Assembly (NCBI GenBank): GCA_031282385.1
Contig: JAITDV010000059.1
Span: 1 to 5,250 of the forward strand
Source of the DNA: Planctomycetaceae bacterium
GTDB lineage: Bacteria > Planctomycetota > Planctomycetia > Pirellulales > Thermoguttaceae
Direction: 5' to 3'
DNA length: 5,250 nucleotides
Part shown: positions 1-4,708 of the stretch, piece by piece
Layout of the letters: each line of letters starts with the position of its first letter
Numbering within the stretch: position 1 is the stretch's first letter
Translations under genes and position numbers: made by a program
Notes under the pieces: model-generated
What the model was told of the DNA's origin: nothing
Database searches by the model: none
Seen by the model: the letters and a program-made list of their open reading frames with translations, nothing else

Positions 1-255
1 AATGAATTGGTTCCGAAGTACGGTTTTTATTCCTACGGCGAACCGCTCCGAACAATGCCGGGTAAATTCGGCGCACGAAATTCTAAATTGTACGAAATTC
101 TGAAAAACGGACATCATGATGTTAAATTAACGTCAGAAGAAATGCACCGAATCACGCTTTGGCTTGACTGTGTTTCGATTTTCTACGGAGTGTACGAAAA
201 AGAAGGCGGTGAAGCTCAATTACGCGGTGAAATTGTTTATCCGACATTAGAATAA
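1..255 (+). CDS. 3' end of a hydrazine-synthase-alpha-like (HzsA-like) protein, 5' truncated
   Basis: The frame is open from base 1 and ends at TAA 253-255, giving 84 visible residues, so the start lies left of the window. The visible part runs from a YGFYSYGEP segment through PGKFGARNSKLY and KNGHHDVKL to HRITLWLDC, and ends in a short acidic tail closing with PTLE. From memory, this matches the extreme C-terminus of the large planctomycete proteins annotated as hydrazine synthase alpha subunit-like (HZS_alpha domain). Those proteins are secreted, often carry haem-binding parts, and mostly have no proven role. True hydrazine synthesis is confined to anammox bacteria and should not be assumed here. 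No haem CXXCH motif is visible in this fragment. The gene is on the strand opposite to the other three genes and converges on the glycosyltransferase-like gene. Family assignment is fairly confident; function is unknown. Confidence 0.72.
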   Translation, partial: NELVPKYGFYSYGEPLRTMPGKFGARNSKLYEILKNGHHDVKLTSEEMHRITLWLDCVSIFYGVYEKEGGEAQLRGEIVYPTLE

Positions 256-306
256 CAATTTTCGTAATTGTTCGGTAACGTGTGTTTTTTTATTGTAAAA
301 TGTTTT

Positions 307-336
307 GAGTTAGATTTAGAGTTGGAGTTAGAGTTA
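307..336. repeat. Tandem hexamer array, five copies of GAGTTA
   Basis: Five head-to-tail hexamers are visible: GAGTTA, GATTTA, GAGTTG, GAGTTA, GAGTTA. That is 28 of 30 positions matching the consensus. It lies about 50 bp past the stop of the HzsA-like gene and directly before the inverted-repeat element. Arrays of this kind are prone to slippage, so copy number may vary between strains. No function is apparent. Confidence 0.8.
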
Positions 337-348
337 AATTTTGTCAAA

Positions 349-412
349 GGGCTGAAAGCCCAACATCATCTAGCGTAGGGCGATGTTCTATGTTAATGAT
401 TAAAGGCTTTCA
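349..412. repeat. Imperfect inverted-repeat element with GGGCTGAAAGCCC core
   Basis: The left end is a short perfect hairpin, GGGCT-GAA-AGCCC (349-361). TGAAAGCC at 353-360 is repeated in inverted form as GGCTTTCA at 405-412. Inside, AACATC (362-367) pairs with GATGTT (382-387), so the whole element can fold as nested stems. The core and the following TAGCGTAGGGC resemble, from memory, a dispersed intergenic repeat found in many copies in planctomycete and some Bacteroidota genomes. In those copies the inner stem is usually GGGCAACGCCC-like, and here it appears eroded. It may act as a terminator or RNA-stability element for the upstream gene, but this is inference. Confidence 0.65.
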
Positions 413-664
413 ACCTTAGTTTACAAAACAACATAAGAAAACATTCCTCTGAAATATTACCAATTTTCCAAACCAACTTTTATAAGATTTTAGTAACTAT
501 CTAGTTATCCCTGAAAAAGTCTTTTTGTTGTTTTTGGTAGCCAACTTGTTCGTGGCGAGTTCGTTTGAGCATCCGAAAGGGGACTTCTTGTCAATTAATT
601 TTGATAATAGACCTTTTTTCTAACCTAAAAATACATCAACGCAACAAAAAACCTACAACGAAAA

Positions 665-775
665 ACCACCTTTAACTCCTCCGATACCATCCCTAACCCC
701 TCCGAAGGAGGGGAATTATTCCCCTTCCTCGGAGGCGTATTCTTATTCCCCTTCTTCGGAGGGGTCAGGGGTGGT
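665..775. repeat. Composite inverted repeat, C-rich/G-rich arms, probable 3' end structure of the minus-strand gene
   Basis: A 31-nt arm at 686-716 is matched in inverted orientation by 745-775 at 28 of 31 positions. Two of the three differences leave G-T pairs, so the foldback is nearly perfect. A further partial inverted copy sits between them (718-735, 16 of 18 against 699-716) and could compete for the same arm. A degenerate direct copy precedes the first arm (665-684 against 686-705, 16 of 20). Read on the minus strand, the structure begins 23 bp after the stop of the glycosyltransferase-like gene and ends in GGTGGTTTTT, so it could end that gene's transcript. The CCCCTCCGAAGGAGGGG-type core resembles a common dispersed intergenic repeat in other genomes; that likeness is from memory. 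Confidence 0.85.
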
Positions 776-798
776 CTCCTACAGGTTAGCGAAAAGGT

Positions 799-2475
799 CT
801 ATTCAGCTGGATGCCATGAGATACGGAAACTTTGTTTTGATTTTTCTGAATTTTCTTCGTTTGTGTTATTTGTTGAATTGCAGATTTGGTTGTCGCGACC
901 TGATGCGGCGATCATTTCGTGTATTGCATGTCCGGCTTCAACACGCTCAATATTTTTACCGTCTGTTTTGTTACGGTTATTCGACACGGCATAATAATTC
1001 AAACCTAAGCTTGCTAACACTTCACTGAAATGTTCGGGTTGGGCGGCAGCTTGTAGGAACAATCTTGCTTCGTTATTTTCCGGTGTTAATTGAATCCATT
1101 CTTCGATTACTTTGATTGCGTCTTCATTGCGACCGGCTGCAACCAACGCTAACGAATACCATCTTAAGCAAATTTGATCATGGCAACCTTTTTTATATGC
1201 ATTCTCCAAAGTAAATAACGCCTCATTCCATCTGCCGGCAGAACCATGACAAGCACCTGTAATCGCATCACGAACAAGGTCAAGTTGTTCATCGCCGAAA
1301 AGTATTGCCGCCAACTCGCGGGCTTTAGTCTCGTGTAACTCCGCAATATAAAGATTCAACAAATGCCGCGTGTACTCCGCAACATCTATCACATTATCAA
1401 GATTCGCCTCCAATATTGCAATCGCTTCATTATTTTCTCCGCGTAAATGTTTGACAAAAGCCGTGCAAACTACTGTTATCTCAATTATCCGCAAACGATG
1501 CCACACATCAAGCGAAATACGACCATGTTTAATTGCCGTGTCATAAGTTCGCAATGCCAGATCAAACCTTTTTTGTTTTTGTAAATGTTGTCCCATGAAA
1601 AGGAGTAATTGCATGTCCACCGGAAACAAATCAAGCGCGTTTATCAACATTCTTGTCATCGGATCGTCCGCTATCGGCGAAAACAACGTCGTCTCCCAAA
1701 ATAAATAGTAAGCCTCCAATTTCAACAACTGAATACTCGTCTCGTCAATCAATTTGATCAAATCCCTACGTACTTCAACCAATTCGCCAAGATCGAATTT
1801 TGCTTCCGCCCGATACATTAGTTTTTCGTTATCGATAATTTCGCCTTGTTGTTCGAGTCTTTCGAGTAATTTTAATTTACGTTGTCCGCGTCTAAGCAGC
1901 ATTTCAGAATTGCCGTATTTTGTCGGGCAAATTATACGACCCGGTGCTGCACTGATTTTTAACAACAATTTCAAAGCCATCGGAATAATTGATTCGCGGA
2001 CACGACCAGAGAAACGTAAACCCTTTCTAGTCGGCATCAAACGCGCTGCAATCGTTTCTTCATCAAGATCATGCCGGCTTTTATCAAATTTGGCGAATCG
2101 CTGTAGAGCTAAAACGTAAATATTATTTCGATCAGATTCTGTTGCAACAAATTGCTTGAACATATCAATTGTACTTTCAAGAAATTCGTCCCCCGCATCC
2201 ATCCACAACAACCAATCCGCAACATCATTCAATTCAACATAATCAATCAACCGATTTTTTGCCGCCGAATAATCATCCAAACCAACAACAGATATCAATT
2301 GACTGTTCAAATCCACCGAGTCAATATATTCACGCATTTCATCTGTCAAATCAATACCAAGCAAAAATATTTGGTCAGAGATCAATTTTGCGTTATTAAT
2401 TGTAGTTTCGAGTTGATCGGATTCGGAATCAATAACGATAGCAACAGCAATTCGTGAATTGTTAAAATTTGACAT
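799..2475 (-). CDS. Glycosyltransferase-like protein with C-terminal TPR-like helical repeats
   Basis: This is a 558-residue protein, apparently complete. The N-terminal part looks like a diverged family-2 (GT-A) glycosyltransferase. A beta-strand start (IAVAIVID, 9-16) is followed by DDYSAAKNRLIDYV (67-80) and DWLLWMDAGDEF (87-98). The latter fits the usual 'SxARN ... DWILWLDADE' block with its acidic metal/nucleotide-sugar motif. ARLMPTRKGLRFSGRVRE (144-161) fits the segment that follows in SunS-like enzymes. The usual early 'DTGSTDGT' motif is not recognisable, so activity is uncertain. From about 210 on, the protein is helical, with TPR-like pairs around 284-316 and 403-470 (for example AGRNEDAIKVIEEWIQLTPENNEA). 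The last 60 residues are polar and Asn/Glu/Ser-rich. There is no signal peptide or membrane segment, so it is probably cytoplasmic. The ATG is supported by GAGG five bases upstream. Substrate is unknown. Confidence 0.75.
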   Translation of the reverse strand: MSNFNNSRIAVAIVIDSESDQLETTINNAKLISDQIFLLGIDLTDEMREYIDSVDLNSQLISVVGLDDYSAAKNRLIDYVELNDVADWLLWMDAGDEFLESTIDMFKQFVATESDRNNIYVLALQRFAKFDKSRHDLDEETIAARLMPTRKGLRFSGRVRESIIPMALKLLLKISAAPGRIICPTKYGNSEMLLRRGQRKLKLLERLEQQGEIIDNEKLMYRAEAKFDLGELVEVRRDLIKLIDETSIQLLKLEAYYLFWETTLFSPIADDPMTRMLINALDLFPVDMQLLLFMGQHLQKQKRFDLALRTYDTAIKHGRISLDVWHRLRIIEITVVCTAFVKHLRGENNEAIAILEANLDNVIDVAEYTRHLLNLYIAELHETKARELAAILFGDEQLDLVRDAITGACHGSAGRWNEALFTLENAYKKGCHDQICLRWYSLALVAAGRNEDAIKVIEEWIQLTPENNEARLFLQAAAQPEHFSEVLASLGLNYYAVSNNRNKTDGKNIERVEAGHAIHEMIAASGRDNQICNSTNNTNEENSEKSKQSFRISWHPAE

Positions 2476-2480
2476 GAAAA

Positions 2481-2484
2481 CCTC
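2481..2484 (-). promoter_or_regulatory. Ribosome binding site of the glycosyltransferase-like gene
   Basis: On the minus strand GAGG lies five bases before the ATG at 2473-2475 (GAGGTTTTCATG). This is the clearest Shine-Dalgarno match in the window and fixes the start of the gene. lpxC has no comparable site. Confidence 0.7.
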
Positions 2485-2544
2485 AATTATTAAAAAGATG
2501 ATTGGTTTTATTATCGTTACAATAATTTTGTTGGGAGGTATATT

Positions 2545-2562
2545 AAACTGTTCATACTTGAA
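2545..2562 (-). repeat. Recurrent 18-bp motif, copy 1 (inverted)
   Basis: On the minus strand this reads TTCAAGTATGAACAGTTT. It matches the plus-strand copy at 4322-4339 at 17 of 18 positions. It lies 70-87 bp upstream of the ATG of the glycosyltransferase-like gene and points in the same direction as that gene. It may be a regulator site or part of a promoter; its role is unknown. Confidence 0.6.
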
Positions 2563-2808
2563 ATTTCGTTTACATTCGCATGTCTATCTGTTTGAAATCA
2601 ATGCTGTTACGCTTTGAATCTTGTAATTTATTGTACGATCAATATGTGTTGTTTTTGGGGAGGATTTAATACCGATTTTTACCTATTGACAGCGCGGCGC
2701 GGGCGGAACGCTGTATCGGTTGATCGTCATTTTGGAGTAGGAATATTTAACAGATTTGCAAATATACCGGTAAAACTTCCAATTATTCTATTTTCCGAAA
2801 ATGTAATT

Positions 2809-2916
2809 GGGAACCTCTAATAATTCATGTTATCCACGAATTTCCACTAATTAACACGAAAAAATTAGTGAAAATTCGTATCAATTCGCGGACAAAATGG
2901 GTTTTTAGAAGTTCCC
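2809..2916. repeat. Palindromic repeat unit 1 (TTCGTGTAAATTCGCGGAC-type family)
   Basis: The unit begins with GGGAACCTCTAA and ends with the related inverted TTAGAAGTTCCC, so its ends mirror each other. At its centre, 2837-2852 and 2863-2878 form a 16-bp foldback with one mismatch and a 10-nt loop. Its right 46 nt (2871-2916) are repeated directly at 3071-3116 with 42 of 46 identical, exactly 200 bp away. The 'ATTCGTGTAAATTCGCGGAC' theme is, from memory, a widespread dispersed intergenic repeat in diverse bacteria with no settled function. Confidence 0.85.
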
Positions 2917-3038
2917 TTTTGTTAATTTTTTGATATGAATTGAATGAAGAATTACAACAGGCAATTTCTAAAAAAATATTTTTAGCAGAATTATCAAAAT
3001 TTTTAAAATTGACAAGTTTAGACAATAAATTTATTCCA

Positions 3039-3116
3039 TCCGCGAATTTACACAATTTATTCATTTCCTAAAAATTCGTGTAAATTCGCGGACAAAATGG
3101 TTTTTTAGAAATTCCC
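3039..3116. repeat. Palindromic repeat unit 2, next to the lpxC stop
   Basis: A perfect 15-bp inverted repeat, 3039-3053 against 3078-3092 (TCCGCGAATTTACAC and its complement), encloses a 24-nt loop. The right part (3071-3116) is the second copy of the 46-nt direct repeat. The outer left arm expected from unit 1 is not recognisable, so this unit looks truncated or eroded on that side. It also pairs across the whole region with the left end of unit 1 (2809-2852 against 3073-3116, 34 of 44). It begins nine bases past the lpxC stop in the direction of transcription and could shape that transcript's 3' end. No clear T-run follows. Confidence 0.8.
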
Positions 3117-3125
3117 GGCAATTAT

Positions 3126-4100
3126 TTATGCGGCGCGGTTTTGCATTTCCTGTTTAATCAAGATCAAATCGCTATTTTTCGGTACAAAAGATTCGTCAAG
3201 CAAAATTGTATTATCAAGCAATTGCCTCACACATTCTGCATTCAACGAATGACTACCGCGATACGACTCAAACGTACCAATCCAATCACAGTCTGTTAAT
3301 GAAAAATCTCCCACCATGTCCAGAACTTTGTGTCTTGCGCATTCATTATCGTAACGATAATTATTGTCAATCGGTCCTTCCGGCGTCAATACCAAGACAT
3401 CACGCGGAGAAACACGTTGACACAAACCTGCTGAAAGCAAACAATCCGCTTCCTTCTTACTCAAAAAAGTTCTCGCCGCAGCAACTTCATTTTGAAACGA
3501 TTCAGTAGAAAGTTTAAAACAAAAATCTTGATTGCCTTGCGGATAATCTTTCGACGGCACCAATGTAAATCGATAAACAGAACCGCCAACACGGCTTGGT
3601 GTAACATTTATCCAACTATCATCATTGCCGACTTTTAACGATCTTGCGACAAGACGTACTTTCCGAATCGCCACTTGAGCAATCACCCCAACACGATTTA
3701 GCGCAACAAAAAAACGGTGCCCTGAACCATCAAAACCCGGCATTTCCGCTCTATTTGTACGTATTTCACAATTGTCAATTTCAAGCGCACGCACCGCAGC
3801 CAAAACATGCTCTACCATATCAACCCGCGCTAAACCGTTCACAAGTGAAGTTTGACGCGGCTTTTCTTCTCGGTATTGTACCAAAGCCGGAATACGCGGC
3901 TCACCTGCTAAATCAGTCCGCACAAAATAAATTCCGTTGTCCGGCTTCGCAGGGCAAAACTCCAACTCAACATCCTCGCCGCTCCAAAAACCAAAACCGC
4001 TCAAAACAACACGACCGGCTATCGTATTTTGTAAACGAAAACTTTGTCTGAATTTACCCGAAAATAATAATGGCGCTGCCAATGTTGAATTATCGCTCAT
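3126..4100 (-). CDS. lpxC: UDP-3-O-acyl-N-acetylglucosamine deacetylase
   Basis: LpxC is the zinc enzyme that removes the acetyl group from UDP-3-O-acyl-GlcNAc, the committed step of lipid A synthesis in the cytoplasm. The protein has 324 residues (E. coli LpxC has 305), with about 20 extra at the N-terminus before the usual start region (TIAGRVVLSGFGFWSGEDVELEF, 26-48). The expected residues are all present: zinc ligands H98 (MVEHV), H257 and D261 (ARHKVLD), catalytic E97, D265 (VGDF), H284 (GSHSLN), K258 and the substrate-contacting T211 (ART). The DGS motif is at 124-126. The protein stops after this domain, with no FabZ fusion. The start is the first in-frame ATG, which has no obvious Shine-Dalgarno, so a slightly later start is possible. 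It lies downstream of ompH on the same strand, a common envelope-gene pairing. Presence implies a lipid A-containing outer membrane. Confidence 0.95.
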   Translation of the reverse strand: MSDNSTLAAPLLFSGKFRQSFRLQNTIAGRVVLSGFGFWSGEDVELEFCPAKPDNGIYFVRTDLAGEPRIPALVQYREEKPRQTSLVNGLARVDMVEHVLAAVRALEIDNCEIRTNRAEMPGFDGSGHRFFVALNRVGVIAQVAIRKVRLVARSLKVGNDDSWINVTPSRVGGSVYRFTLVPSKDYPQGNQDFCFKLSTESFQNEVAAARTFLSKKEADCLLSAGLCQRVSPRDVLVLTPEGPIDNNYRYDNECARHKVLDMVGDFSLTDCDWIGTFESYRGSHSLNAECVRQLLDNTILLDESFVPKNSDLILIKQEMQNRAA

Positions 4101-4149
4101 TTCATTGGTTTGGAATTATTGATGCAAATGTATCCGAGCCTTTCGTATC

Positions 4150-4177
4150 AATATATCTCTTGTAAAAAATATGTAAA
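4150..4177 (-). promoter_or_regulatory. Candidate sigma-70-like promoter of lpxC
   Basis: On the minus strand TTTACA (4172-4177) is followed, after 16 bases, by TATATT (4150-4155). Both resemble the -35 and -10 consensus. Transcription would start near 4143 and leave a leader of about 43 nt before the lpxC ATG. The region is very AT-rich, so chance matches are possible. Confidence 0.45.
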
Positions 4178-4274
4178 AAATATCAGTTATACTCCAATTA
4201 CGCTTTAACAATTCGGCGCAACTATTCAGTCGAGATATACTGCCCGCACTATAAATTGCATGACTCAAGAGCTT

Positions 4275-4306
4275 AAAAGCCCGCTTTCCGATAGGTAAAA
4301 GCGGGC
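4275..4306 (-). terminator. Terminator-like hairpin between ompH and lpxC
   Basis: On the minus strand GCCCGCTTT, a 10-nt loop and AAAGCGGGC form a perfect 9-bp stem (4298-4306 with 4279-4287), followed directly by TTTT (4275-4278). The short T-run makes it a moderate rather than strong intrinsic terminator. It lies about 400 bp past the ompH stop and about 175 bp before lpxC, so it could separate the two transcription units. Confidence 0.55.
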
Positions 4307-4321
4307 AGCGGTAAAGGAAAA

Positions 4322-4339
4322 TTCAAGTGTGAACAGTTT
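4322..4339 (+). repeat. Recurrent 18-bp motif, copy 2
   Basis: TTCAAGTGTGAACAGTTT. It shares the 15-nt string AGTGTGAACAGTTTT exactly (4326-4340) with copy 3 at 4468-4482, 142 bp away. It is oriented against lpxC. Function unknown. Confidence 0.65.
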
Positions 4340-4463
4340 TACTAAATATTTCGTCCTAAAATAGCAGCGGTATTGTAGTGCAACTTGTTTCTAAATTGCC
4401 CTTTGCGGGGCGAATTAAAAAAACATAAAACAAAAAAAAGCCTAAATGCCGAATTACTGAAAT

Positions 4464-4481
4464 TTACAGTGTGAACAGTTT
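4464..4481 (+). repeat. Recurrent 18-bp motif, copy 3
   Basis: TTACAGTGTGAACAGTTT, 16 of 18 identical to copy 2 and in the same orientation. An A-rich tract (4430-4439) lies just upstream. Function unknown. Confidence 0.65.
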
Positions 4482-4528
4482 TTAAACGCACAACTGAATA
4501 GTTACAATTCTACTTACTTATTACCGCA

Positions 4529-4644
4529 CAGATAACGCAGAATATTAAGATTTAACCAGATTGGTTTTATTTACATTCAATAAATATAATTTCCACTCTG
4601 TTTAAATTGTTATTCAAATGTGTGTTTGTTATCTGCGTTGTCTG
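4529..4644. repeat. Widely spaced inverted repeat, CAGATAACGCAGA type
   Basis: CAGATAACGCAGA (4529-4541) is mirrored by TCTGCGTTGTCTG (4632-4644), 12 of 13 with the odd pair still G-T. About 90 bp of AT-rich sequence separate the arms. Arms of this kind (TCTGCGTTATCTGCG) are, from memory, another common dispersed intergenic repeat. It lies 65 bp past the ompH stop and could affect the 3' end of that transcript. Confidence 0.65.
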
Positions 4645-4708
4645 CGTACGATAGCAATTTAACAATTATTAATCTAATAATACTGTTGATTTATTATCGT
4701 TACGAAAA

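Larger units (their letters stand above)
256..798. other. Gene-free convergent intergenic region, repeat-rich
   Basis: This 543-bp stretch separates the stops of two convergent genes. I find no convincing coding region in it. It holds a hexamer array (307-336), an inverted-repeat element (349-412) and a composite inverted repeat (665-775), each listed separately. Between them, 413-664 is AT-rich and mostly featureless. The exception is a small hairpin at 543-561 (AACTTG, 7-nt loop, CGAGTT, one G-T pair), which could instead fold as GCCA 540-543 with TGGC 553-556. The sequence just after it (to about 590) is less AT-rich than its surroundings and may be another worn repeat. Confidence 0.7.
2476..3125. 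other. Gene-free region between lpxC and the glycosyltransferase-like gene
   Basis: These 650 bp hold no gene I can support. Nearest the glycosyltransferase-like gene is its upstream region, including one copy of the 18-bp recurrent motif (2545-2562); I find no strong -35/-10 pair there. A GC-rich island (about 2686-2726, 27 of 41 G or C) stands out from the AT-rich surroundings and contains the short inverted repeat ACAGCG 2689-2694 / CGCTGT 2709-2714. The right half is occupied by two related palindromic repeat units (2809-2916 and about 3039-3116), the last ending nine bases from the lpxC stop. Confidence 0.7.
4101..4708. other. Gene-free region between ompH and lpxC
   Basis: These 608 bp hold no gene I can support and no recognisable tRNA or known structured RNA. 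Near lpxC there is a candidate promoter. The middle carries a terminator-like hairpin (4279-4306), two direct copies of the recurrent 18-bp motif (4322-4339, 4464-4481), and a weaker hairpin at about 4395-4415 (GCCC/GGGC with AATT flanks and a bulge). An 11-bp perfect inverted repeat, AACTATTCAGT at 4220-4230 and its complement at 4493-4503, brackets this middle block. Nearer ompH lies a CAGATAACGCAGA-type inverted repeat. Confidence 0.65.

Noticed and set aside
1..255. Evidence for anammox metabolism from the HzsA-like fragment
   Set aside because: HzsA-like proteins are common in planctomycetes that do not perform anammox. The fragment shows only the C-terminus, and no partner subunit genes are in the window.
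1754..2457. Plus-strand open frames opposite the glycosyltransferase-like gene
   Set aside because: They lie antisense to a long gene with a clear domain pattern and start signal, and are Ser/Arg- or Asn/Gln/His-rich in the way expected of shadow frames.
2825..3064. Minus-strand open frame of 79 residues across the palindromic repeats
   Set aside because: It is composed largely of repeat arms and AT-rich sequence, has no ribosome binding site, and its residues follow the repeat sequence rather than any family I recognise.
2809..3116. Short CRISPR array
   Set aside because: Only two copies of the 46-nt repeat are present, they are imperfect, they are separated by 154 bp, and each is part of a larger palindrome. 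There are no regular spacers and no cas genes.
3206..4122. Plus-strand open frames opposite lpxC
   Set aside because: lpxC on the minus strand has every catalytic residue in place, so these frames are shadows.
4275..4482. Small structured RNA gene (6S, tmRNA, SRP or a known riboswitch)
   Set aside because: Hairpins are present, but I could not match any conserved core of these RNAs. The features are better reported as individual structures.
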